The notes under the pieces are model-generated. The model had not been told where the DNA came from, ran no database searches, and saw nothing but the letters and a program-made list of their open reading frames with translations. From an uncultured Bifidobacterium sp. (lineage in GTDB: Bacteria > Actinomycetota > Actinomycetes > Actinomycetales > Bifidobacteriaceae), in contig NZ_CASEXV010000043.1 in NCBI RefSeq assembly GCF_949292005.1, forward strand, positions 1 to 13,020: a stretch of DNA of 13,020 bases. The letters are read 5' to 3'. Position numbers and translations under genes: made by a program. The stretch's first letter is position 1. Each line of letters opens with the position of its first letter. This document shows, piece after piece, positions 5,973 to 11,745 of the stretch.

Positions 5973-7622
5973 ATGGCAGCATTCAGTTCTTTAACCGACA
6001 GGCTTTCCTCAGCGTTCCGTCATCTTCGCAGCAAGGGACGTCTCACCGACGCCGACATCGACGGCACCATCCGCGAGATTCGCCGTGCCCTGCTCGACGC
6101 CGATGTGGCGCTGGAGGTGATGCGCCCGTTCGTGGCGCGTATCCGCGAACGCGCGCTCAGCGAGGAGGTCTCGCAGGCACTCAATCCGGCCCAGCAGGTC
6201 GTGAGAATCGTCAATGAGGAACTCACGGGAATCCTTGGCGCGGGCGTGGACCGTCCCCTGAACATCGCCAAGAACCCTCCAACCGTCATCATGCTCGCAG
6301 GACTTCAAGGAGCAGGCAAGACGACTTTGGCCGGCAAGCTGGGATACTGGCTACGCGATGCCGGCCACACCCCGATTCTCGTGGCGGCCGACCTTCAGAG
6401 GCCCAACGCCGTCACGCAGCTCCAAGTGGTGGGTGAGCGCGCCGGAGTGCCGGTCTATGCGCCCGAGAAGGGCGTTCAGGCGGACGGAGGAGAGGCCGTC
6501 GCGTCGCCGGGAATGACCTCGGGCGATCCCGTCAAGGTGGCCCGCGATGCGGTGGAACTCGCCCGCACCAAGCTTTACGACACGGTTATCATCGACACCG
6601 CCGGACGGCTTGGCGTCGACGAGGATCTGATGCGGCAGGCGCGGGACATCCGCGACGCAGTCCATCCGGACGAGATCCTCTTCGTCATCGACGCGATGAT
6701 CGGTCAGGATGCCGTGCGCACGGCCGAGGCCTTCGACAGGGGTGTCGACTTCACAGGCGTCGTGCTCTCCAAGCTGGACGGTGACGCACGTGGCGGCGCG
6801 GCTCTGTCCGTAGCGAGCGTCACCGGCAAGCCCATTCTGTTCGCCTCCACGGGAGAGGGCCTCAAGGATTTCGAGGTCTTCCACCCCGACCGCATGGCGT
6901 CGCGCATTCTCGACATGGGCGATATCCTCACACTCATCGAGCAGGCTCAGCGCCAGTTCGATGAGGAGGAGGCCCGCAAGGCGACCCGGAAGATGTCCGA
7001 GGGGACCTTCGGTCTGGATGATTTCATGGATCAGCTGGAGCAGGTGCGCAAGCTCGGCTCAATGAAAAGCCTTCTGGGAATGATTCCCGGCATGGCCCAG
7101 CATCGACGGGAGTTGGAGCAGTTCGACGAGAAGGAGATCGACCGCACGCAGGCAATCATCCGCTCGATGACCCCCGAGGAACGACGCAATCCGGACATCA
7201 TCGACGGATCACGCCGCGCCCGAATCGCCTATGGCGCGGGAACAACCGTGTCGGCGGTGAACGGCCTCCTCCAACGCTTCGAGCAGGCCGCGACCATGAT
7301 GAAACGCATGGCCAACCGTGGAATGAACGGCGCGATCCCTGGTTTCGGCGGGCCCGGCGCCAAGAAGAACCGCAAGGGCAAGTCCAACAAATCCAAGAAA
7401 AAGGGTGGATCGAAATCCGGCAATCCGATGAAGCGCGAGGCGGAGGAGAAGGCCCTGCGCGACCGGCTTTCGCAGGAACCGGCCACAGGCGGATCGGCCT
7501 TCTCGAAGAAACCGCAGAATCCGGCACTGCCACAAGGATTGGATGAGCTGATCGGCTCCAATGGGGCACCGGATCTGCCTCCCAACCTCGGCGGCGGATT
7601 GTCGGGCCTTCTGGGGCGATAG
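5973..7622 (+). CDS. ffh: Signal recognition particle GTPase Ffh (SRP54)
   Basis: This 549-residue protein binds signal peptides of nascent membrane and secreted proteins and, with SRP RNA and the receptor FtsY, delivers ribosomes to the membrane. The N domain (about 1-95) is helical, with the ALLDADVALEVM block. The G domain has G1 GLQGAGKTT (110-118), AADLQRPNAVTQL (138-150), G3 DTAGR (208-212), G4 SKLDGDARGG (266-275, Ser in place of the usual Thr) and TGEGLKDFEVF (293-303). The methionine-rich M domain (about 325-455) includes LGMIPGM and the RNA-binding block GSRRARIAYGAGTTVSAVN (412-430). A Lys/Gly-rich linker (about 463-490) leads to a tail ending GGGLSGLLGR; such tails occur in actinobacterial Ffh. 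The ATG at 5973 begins MAAFSSLTDRLSSAF, the normal N-terminus, and has GAGG 5 bases upstream. The next gene starts 15 bases after the stop. Confidence 0.97.
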   Translation: MAAFSSLTDRLSSAFRHLRSKGRLTDADIDGTIREIRRALLDADVALEVMRPFVARIRERALSEEVSQALNPAQQVVRIVNEELTGILGAGVDRPLNIAKNPPTVIMLAGLQGAGKTTLAGKLGYWLRDAGHTPILVAADLQRPNAVTQLQVVGERAGVPVYAPEKGVQADGGEAVASPGMTSGDPVKVARDAVELARTKLYDTVIIDTAGRLGVDEDLMRQARDIRDAVHPDEILFVIDAMIGQDAVRTAEAFDRGVDFTGVVLSKLDGDARGGAALSVASVTGKPILFASTGEGLKDFEVFHPDRMASRILDMGDILTLIEQAQRQFDEEEARKATRKMSEGTFGLDDFMDQLEQVRKLGSMKSLLGMIPGMAQHRRELEQFDEKEIDRTQAIIRSMTPEERRNPDIIDGSRRARIAYGAGTTVSAVNGLLQRFEQAATMMKRMANRGMNGAIPGFGGPGAKKNRKGKSNKSKKKGGSKSGNPMKREAEEKALRDRLSQEPATGGSAFSKKPQNPALPQGLDELIGSNGAPDLPPNLGGGLSGLLGR

Positions 7623-7637
7623 CCGGTATCCGTCCCC

Positions 7638-8789
7638 ATGCCCGACATCACGTGGATAACGCCCGTAGCGGTCGTGCTACTGCTATGGGCTCTTCTTCGT
7701 ATGCTTCCCGCCGGAGCCGACGGTCGCGCACCCCTCCCGTATCTCATATCGTTGGGGCACCTGCTGTGGATTCCTCTGGTCATCGTGGCGATTGTGGCCT
7801 TGGCATCGGATGATGTCGTCTCCGCAGTCATGGCAACAACCGCGGCCGCGGCCATAGGGGGCATCTCACTGAGGACCTATCATCCGCGTCATCAGCGCGC
7901 TCACCCGTCAGTGGGCGGAACCGCCATCGAGCAATGGGCACGACCGCGTTCCGCCACGCCCCATGCCCCCGCGTCCGGCGCCCCCGCGTCCGGCGCCACC
8001 CTCACAGTGATGACACTGAACTGCCGCACAGGCCGGGTCGACGCCCACAGCGTGGTACAGGCCGTCCAGGAACGTGAGGTGGATGTCCTCGCGTTGCAGG
8101 AGCTCACCGTCGAAGCCGTGGCCGCTCTGAAGGACGCCGGAATGGACGATATCCTCCCCTTCCATCAGCTTGGAGGACAACACCCGGACGACAATGGCGG
8201 ATTCAACGCGATATGGTCCGCGCAGAAGCCCGTAGGAGCATGCGCCGACACCGTCTCCATTCCGGCGGCTGAAGCTCCCTCCCTGTCCCTGCGACTGGGT
8301 CCATCCATCGTGAGATTCGTTTCGGCGCACACAAAATCGCCACAACGCGGATGCCGCGAATGGTCACAGGGCATCATCGGCCTAGGCGCTTTGGCATCGG
8401 ATGGATTCGCCGACCATCAGACGCATCCGGCAACGGCGGACACGACAACCATGCGAATGGACACAGTTCTGATGGGAGACCTCAATTCAAGCCCCGACCA
8501 TCCCAGCTTCCGGGCCCTCCTAGCCCAGGGATTCCACGACGCGGGGCTCTCGCTCGCGCATGGTCCGGTCGCCAGCTTCCCCTCGTGGGCGCTCTGGCCC
8601 CGCATCGACATCGACCACATCCTTTTCACCGAAGGAATCCAATCCACAGCCTCCACGTCGTTCACCGTTCCGGGCACCGACCATCTCGCGGTCTGCGCGA
8701 CGCTGCTCATCGAAACGGGAACGTCTTCCCCCGGTTCATGTCGTGTGAATCCCCTCGACAGCCCCGGCTTGGCATTATCCGGCCGCTGA
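7638..8789 (+). CDS. Membrane-anchored endonuclease/exonuclease/phosphatase-fold protein
   Basis: This 383-residue protein starts with hydrophobic stretches at about 6-22, 36-57 and 60-78, read as two or three membrane helices. A Pro/Ala-rich linker (about 82-120) follows, then an EEP (DNase I-like) domain from about 121. The metal/phosphate-binding residues of that fold are in order: Asn128 in TLNCR, Glu155 in LQE, His231 in SAHT, Asp281 and Asn283 in GDLN, Asp326 in DIDHI, and Asp348-His349 in TDHLAV, so it should be catalytically competent. Substrate is unknown; members of this fold cleave nucleic acids, phosphoinositides, sphingomyelin or nucleotides. The domain is probably extracytoplasmic, though two versus three helices would decide this. 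It lies 15 bases after ffh and is probably co-transcribed with it. The ATG at 7638 has no clear Shine-Dalgarno sequence but directly precedes the first helix. Its 3' end carries the rpsP promoter. Confidence 0.85.
   Translation: MPDITWITPVAVVLLLWALLRMLPAGADGRAPLPYLISLGHLLWIPLVIVAIVALASDDVVSAVMATTAAAAIGGISLRTYHPRHQRAHPSVGGTAIEQWARPRSATPHAPASGAPASGATLTVMTLNCRTGRVDAHSVVQAVQEREVDVLALQELTVEAVAALKDAGMDDILPFHQLGGQHPDDNGGFNAIWSAQKPVGACADTVSIPAAEAPSLSLRLGPSIVRFVSAHTKSPQRGCREWSQGIIGLGALASDGFADHQTHPATADTTTMRMDTVLMGDLNSSPDHPSFRALLAQGFHDAGLSLAHGPVASFPSWALWPRIDIDHILFTEGIQSTASTSFTVPGTDHLAVCATLLIETGTSSPGSCRVNPLDSPGLALSGR
7965..7994 (+). repeat. Two perfect 15-bp in-frame tandem repeats
   Basis: GCCCCCGCGTCCGGC is repeated exactly at 7965-7979 and 7980-7994, encoding APASG twice in the linker between the membrane segments and the EEP domain. 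Identical codons in both copies indicate a recent slippage duplication; copy number could vary between strains. Confidence 0.9.
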
Positions 8790-8797
8790 GCTATACT
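8769..8797 (+). promoter_or_regulatory. Sigma-70-type promoter for the rpsP-khpA-rimM-trmD operon
   Basis: TTGGCA (8769-8774) and TATACT (8792-8797) are separated by exactly 17 bases, the best housekeeping-sigma match I found in the window. The elements straddle the stop codon of the EEP gene (8787-8789). The predicted transcription start is about 8803-8805, giving rpsP a leader of about 120 bases. Confidence 0.8.
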
Positions 8798-8802
8798 TTT
8801 CC

Positions 8803-8922
8803 AGTTATTTCGCTGGTCCGGGGCCCTCTCATTCCCGTGTCCCGCGAGGAACGCGTTGGTTCGAGGCATCATGCCCCACATGGAGCCGACAACCAACAAA
8901 CACAGCACCAAGGAGAGCCATT
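8803..8922 (+). other. Structured 5' leader of rpsP
   Basis: The leader of about 120 bases can fold. GTTGGTT (8855-8861) pairs with AACCAAC (8891-8897) over 7 bp, enclosing a small hairpin GGCA/TGCC (8865-8868 with 8872-8875). CGCG (8843-8846) can pair with CGCG (8852-8855). The 3' part (8898-8922) is A-rich and unpaired around the ribosome-binding site. Such leaders often carry autoregulation in ribosomal-protein operons, but I recognise no known element here. Confidence 0.35.
8910..8915 (+). promoter_or_regulatory. Strong ribosome-binding site fixing the TTG start of rpsP
   Basis: AAGGAG ends 7 bases before the TTG at 8923. No ATG or GTG lies in the correct frame nearby, and TTG followed by GCA-ACC-AAG gives the normal S16 N-terminus (M)ATKIRLKR. 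The site therefore supports TTG initiation. Confidence 0.88.
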
Positions 8923-9336
8923 TTGGCAACCAAGATTCGTCTCAAGCGCATGGGCAAGAAGTTCTACGCCTTCTACCGTGTGGTCATCAGCGACTCACGC
9001 AACAAGCGCGGCGGCAAGTCCATTGAAGAGATCGGCCTGTACGATCCGAACAGGCAGCCTTCCCTCATCCAGATCGATTCGGAGCGCGCCCAGTACTGGC
9101 TTGGCGTTGGAGCACAGCCGACCGAATCGGTTCTGCGTCTTCTCACCATCACCGGTGATTGGCAGAAGTTCAAGGGACTTGAGGGTGCCGAGGGCACACT
9201 GAAGACCCCCGAGAACGGACCGGACGCGGCAGCCCGTGTCGAGGCCGTCGAAGCTCAGGCGCAGAAGCTCAAGGCCGCGCACTCGGCAGGTGCCGCGAAG
9301 AACGCAGCGACACCCGAGCAGAGTCAGGCTGAGTGA
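8923..9336 (+). CDS. rpsP: 30S ribosomal protein S16
   Basis: S16 is a primary-assembly protein of the 30S body. The core (about residues 1-85) is unmistakable: KIRLKRMGKKFYAFYRVV, DSRNKRGGKSIEEIGLYDP, and the block ending AQYWLGVGAQPTESVLRLL. The protein is 137 residues against about 82 in E. coli; the extra 50 C-terminal residues are an Ala/Glu/Lys-rich tail of the kind seen in other actinobacterial S16 proteins. It starts at TTG, which is unusual for a highly expressed ribosomal protein. It is first in an operon with khpA, rimM and trmD, driven by the promoter at 8769-8797. The stop codon overlaps an in-frame GTG of khpA. Confidence 0.97.
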   Translation: MATKIRLKRMGKKFYAFYRVVISDSRNKRGGKSIEEIGLYDPNRQPSLIQIDSERAQYWLGVGAQPTESVLRLLTITGDWQKFKGLEGAEGTLKTPENGPDAAARVEAVEAQAQKLKAAHSAGAAKNAATPEQSQAE

Positions 9337-9338
9337 TC

Positions 9339-9572
9339 ATGCTTGCCGAAGCCGTTGGACACCTCATCAGGAACATCGTGGATTTCCCCGACGACGTGTC
9401 CGTGAAATCATATGAGAACCCTCGCGGCGAGCTTCTGCGCGTCCGTGTCAACCCCGAGGACATAGGCCGCGTCATTGGGCGCAACGGTCGCACGGCCAAC
9501 GCCATTCGCGCCGTCATCCAAGCGCTGTCCGACCACAGTGTCCGCGTGGACATCATGGATGTACGGCGGTGA
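9339..9572 (+). CDS. khpA: KH-domain RNA-binding protein KhpA
   Basis: This 77-residue single KH-domain protein (formerly YlqC) binds RNA through the loop GRNG (47-50) inside VNPEDIGRVIGRNGRTANAIRAVI. In Gram-positive bacteria it dimerises with KhpB/Jag and affects small-RNA-mediated regulation and cell elongation; that partner is not in this window. Its place between rpsP and rimM is conserved in actinobacteria and firmicutes. The ATG at 9339, two bases after the rpsP stop, gives the usual MLAEAVGHLIRNIV start. A GTG at 9333 that overlaps the rpsP stop is an alternative adding two residues; neither has a strong ribosome-binding site, so translation is probably coupled to rpsP. Confidence 0.93.
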   Translation: MLAEAVGHLIRNIVDFPDDVSVKSYENPRGELLRVRVNPEDIGRVIGRNGRTANAIRAVIQALSDHSVRVDIMDVRR

Positions 9573-9581
9573 TTCGGTAGC

Positions 9582-10211
9582 GTGGCACATCAACAACACG
9601 CCGACGACCCTCAGCATGATCTGCTGAGGGTCTGTCGTATCGGACGCGCCCAAGGTCTCAAAGGCGAGGTCACCATCCAAAGCTTCACCTCGGAGCCCGC
9701 CGCCCGATTCGCGCCCGGATCCGAACTCATCGACGACGAGGGTCATGTTCTGACAATCGACAATTCGCGCACTTTCCGCGATCATTGGATACTGCATTTC
9801 ACAGGGGTCAACACACGTGAGGGAGCCGAGGCGCTCAACGGAACCCAGTTGTTCGCCCATCCCGATCCGCCGGAGCAACTTGCCGACGAGGATGCCTTCT
9901 ATCCCCGTGATCTGATCGGCATGACCGTCATCCCCGCCGCGGGAAACTCACTGGGCCTCGCCGCCGACATGACCATCGGAACGGTTGTCGATGTCACGGA
10001 CGCCACGGCCCAGGCTCTTCTGACGGTTCGTCTACGCAAGCCCGTCAATGGCCAGCGCACGGCTCTCGTGCCCTTCGTCGAGCGGATCGTTCCCGATGTG
10101 GACGTTGAGGCCGGCATCATGAGCATCGATCCTCCGGGCGGGCTGATTCCCGGATTGGGCGAGGACGCCGAGGAGGATGATTCGGATGAGGAAGGGGCTC
10201 GCAACGCATGA
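9582..10211 (+). CDS. rimM: Ribosome maturation factor RimM
   Basis: RimM binds S19 and the 30S head and is needed for efficient 16S rRNA processing. The 209-residue protein has the N-terminal RimM domain (about 14-97), beginning LLRVCRIGRAQGLKGEVTIQSF and containing the NTREGAEALNGTQLFA block. The C-terminal PRC-barrel (about 105-190) has FYPRDLIGM, GTVVDV and ALVPFVERIVPDVDVEAG, then an acidic tail (194-205). Initiation is at GTG 9582, 9 bases after khpA, with no good Shine-Dalgarno sequence; there is no later start before the first strand. A very stable hairpin covers codons 7-19. Weak start, poor site and hairpin together predict low synthesis relative to S16. The TGA overlaps the trmD ATG. 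Confidence 0.95.
   Translation: MAHQQHADDPQHDLLRVCRIGRAQGLKGEVTIQSFTSEPAARFAPGSELIDDEGHVLTIDNSRTFRDHWILHFTGVNTREGAEALNGTQLFAHPDPPEQLADEDAFYPRDLIGMTVIPAAGNSLGLAADMTIGTVVDVTDATAQALLTVRLRKPVNGQRTALVPFVERIVPDVDVEAGIMSIDPPGGLIPGLGEDAEEDDSDEEGARNA
9602..9637 (+). other. 15-bp hairpin in the 5' coding region of rimM
   Basis: GACCCTCAGCA (9606-9616) pairs perfectly with TGCTGAGGGTC (9622-9632) around a 5-base loop TGATC. After a single bulged T (9633) the stem continues with CGAC (9602-9605) against GTCG (9634-9637), for 15 bp in total. It starts 20 bases after the GTG and spans codons 7-19. No U-tract follows, so it is not an intrinsic terminator; an mRNA structure that limits translation or processing fits better. 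Confidence 0.8.
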
Positions 10212-11158
10212 GCTTCCGCATGACCATCGACATCGTGTCGGTGTTCCCCGACTACTTCGACGTCGTCAATCTCAGCCTTATGGGAAAAGCCCGGGAAAAC
10301 GGCCTTCTGACGGTTAACGCGCACGACCTGCGCGATTGGACGCACGACGTCCATCATTCCGTTGACGACACCCCCGTCGGCGGTGGCGCCGGAATGGTGA
10401 TGAGGCCCGAGGTCTGGGCATCATGTCTGGATGATCTGCTGGGTTTGGAGCAGGATGACCACGCGCGGGCGGTGGCGCCCGCGGAAATGGAGACGGCCGG
10501 GCCGGAGACGGCCCAGGTGGAGCTTCCCGGAACGGAACCAGCCGCGACCACGGTCACAACGCCTGTGGTGATCCTTCCCAATCCCTCGGCACCCCTGTTC
10601 ACGCAGAGGGAGGCCACCGAGCTATCCCACGCGGAGCATCTGGTCTTCGGATGCGGGCGATACGAGGGGTACGACGCCAGAATTCCGGAGTACTACCGCG
10701 CGCGGGGTGTGGATGTGCGCGAATACTCCATCGGTGATTACGTCCTTAACGGCGGCGAGGTCGCCGTGGCCGTGATGATGGAGGCCATCGTGCGGCTCCT
10801 CCCCGGGTTCATGGGCAACCCCGATTCCATCGTGGAGGAATCCTACACAGGACGTGAGGCTCTTCTCGAGCATCGCCAATACACCAAACCGGCCTTATGG
10901 CGTGGCTTGGAGGTTCCCTCCGTCCTTCTCAGCGGCGACCACGGACGCGTCGACAGATACCGGCGGGACGAGGCGCTGGCGCGAACCAGCCGTATCCGGC
11001 CCGATCTGATCGAGCGGCTGAGCTGCGGGGACCTCGACAAGAAGGACAAGGCCACGCTTCGCGATCTGGGATGGGACGTGTCGTCTGAACATCCGCGGCA
11101 TGGCGGCCAATCACGGGAGACACGCGCTCAACGTTCCAACGATGACGTGATCTCGTAG
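10208..11158 (+). CDS. trmD: tRNA (guanine(37)-N1)-methyltransferase TrmD
   Basis: TrmD is the essential SPOUT-class enzyme that makes m1G37 in tRNAs with a G36 and so prevents +1 frameshifting. Recognisable blocks are IDIVSVFPDYFDVV (7-20), DDTPVGGGAGMVMRPE (53-68), GCGRYEGYDARI (148-159) and YSIGDYVLNGGE (173-184); the last two form the trefoil-knot S-adenosylmethionine site. YTKPALWRGLEVPSVLLSGDH follows (225-245). At 316 residues it is longer than the roughly 255 of E. coli, through a Pro/Thr/Ala/Glu-rich insertion at about 82-117 and a C-terminal extension. The position I align with the catalytic Asp169 of characterised TrmD is Glu211. ATG 10208 overlaps the rimM stop (ATGA), with GGAAGGGG about 10 bases upstream; ATG 10220 is a less likely start. 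The last 31 bases overlap rsmD antisense. No rplS follows. Confidence 0.96.
   Translation: MSFRMTIDIVSVFPDYFDVVNLSLMGKARENGLLTVNAHDLRDWTHDVHHSVDDTPVGGGAGMVMRPEVWASCLDDLLGLEQDDHARAVAPAEMETAGPETAQVELPGTEPAATTVTTPVVILPNPSAPLFTQREATELSHAEHLVFGCGRYEGYDARIPEYYRARGVDVREYSIGDYVLNGGEVAVAVMMEAIVRLLPGFMGNPDSIVEESYTGREALLEHRQYTKPALWRGLEVPSVLLSGDHGRVDRYRRDEALARTSRIRPDLIERLSCGDLDKKDKATLRDLGWDVSSEHPRHGGQSRETRAQRSNDDVIS
10464..10518 (+). repeat. Hairpin and 15-bp-period repeat in the trmD insertion
   Basis: CGCGGGCG (10464-10471) and CGCCCGCG (10476-10483) form an all-GC 8-bp stem with a 4-base loop. Just after, GGAGACGGCC occurs at 10489-10498 and again at 10504-10513, a 15-base period encoding ETAGP-ETAQV. 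Both lie in the part of trmD that shorter homologues lack, consistent with growth of the insertion by slippage. Confidence 0.7.
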
Positions 11159-11745
11159 TACAGAACCTCGGTCTCCCCATAGGTCCTCCGGTCGACTAGG
11201 GACCACCGGGGGTCCTCCCTAGGATCCCGGGACCGCGCGGACCTCTCCATGACGACGATGCCCTCCGGCGGGAGCATCCTCTGGTCGGAGAGGACCCCCA
11301 ATATCTCCTCGCACCCCTCCGTGGGATGGTCATAGGGCGGATCGGCGAAAACGACATCGAAACACTCCGATGCCGCCGAGCGCAGATAACGGTACACGCT
11401 CATCTTTACGGTTCTCACATCGACGTGCGCGGATCCGTCCCCACGAATGCGCATCCTGTCCGCCACACGTTGGATGGCGGTGGTGGCGGCAGACGAGGAA
11501 TCCACCGCCACCAGACTTGCCGCGCCCCTGGAAAGCGCTTCGAATCCCAAGGCTCCCGTGCCCGCGAACAGATCGAGGACGCGCGATCCCTCAAGCATGT
11601 TCCATGCCTCAAGACGCGAGAACACGGCCTCCTTGGTTCTATCCGTGGTCGGTCGGGTCCCGGAGGGGGCCGACGCCAATGGGGTGCCTTTGAACCGTCC
11701 GGCGATCACATGCATGGCCACCACTGTAGCCATCCGGGACGTCAT
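11128..11745 (-). CDS. rsmD: 16S rRNA (guanine(966)-N2)-methyltransferase RsmD
   Basis: RsmD adds m2G966 to 16S rRNA in the 30S subunit using S-adenosylmethionine. The 205-residue form read here has GTRPTTDRTKEAVFSRL (29-45), the Rossmann motif I DLFAGTGALGFEALSRGA (58-75), and the catalytic motif DPPY (135-138) in FADPPYDHP; it ends VLYYEITSSLER as in homologues. The ATG at 11745 overlaps the recG stop in an ATGA, which suggests translational coupling. However, the usual family N-terminus (MHVIAGRFKG) starts at an ATG at 11715, so the true start may lie there, making the protein 195 residues. The 3' end is antisense to the last 31 bases of trmD. Confidence 0.93.
   Translation of the reverse strand: MTSRMATVVAMHVIAGRFKGTPLASAPSGTRPTTDRTKEAVFSRLEAWNMLEGSRVLDLFAGTGALGFEALSRGAASLVAVDSSSAATTAIQRVADRMRIRGDGSAHVDVRTVKMSVYRYLRSAASECFDVVFADPPYDHPTEGCEEILGVLSDQRMLPPEGIVVMERSARSRDPREDPRWSLVDRRTYGETEVLYYEITSSLER

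Noticed and set aside
8871..9026. Small upstream ORF starting in the rpsP leader (MPHMEPTTNKHS...)
   Set aside because: The possible ribosome-binding site is weak and the frame runs into rpsP out of phase; no evidence of selection on it.
8351..9202. 283-residue plus-strand frame spanning the EEP 3' end and rpsP
   Set aside because: It is out of frame with two well-supported genes, is very Arg/Pro/Ser-rich, and crosses the promoter and leader.
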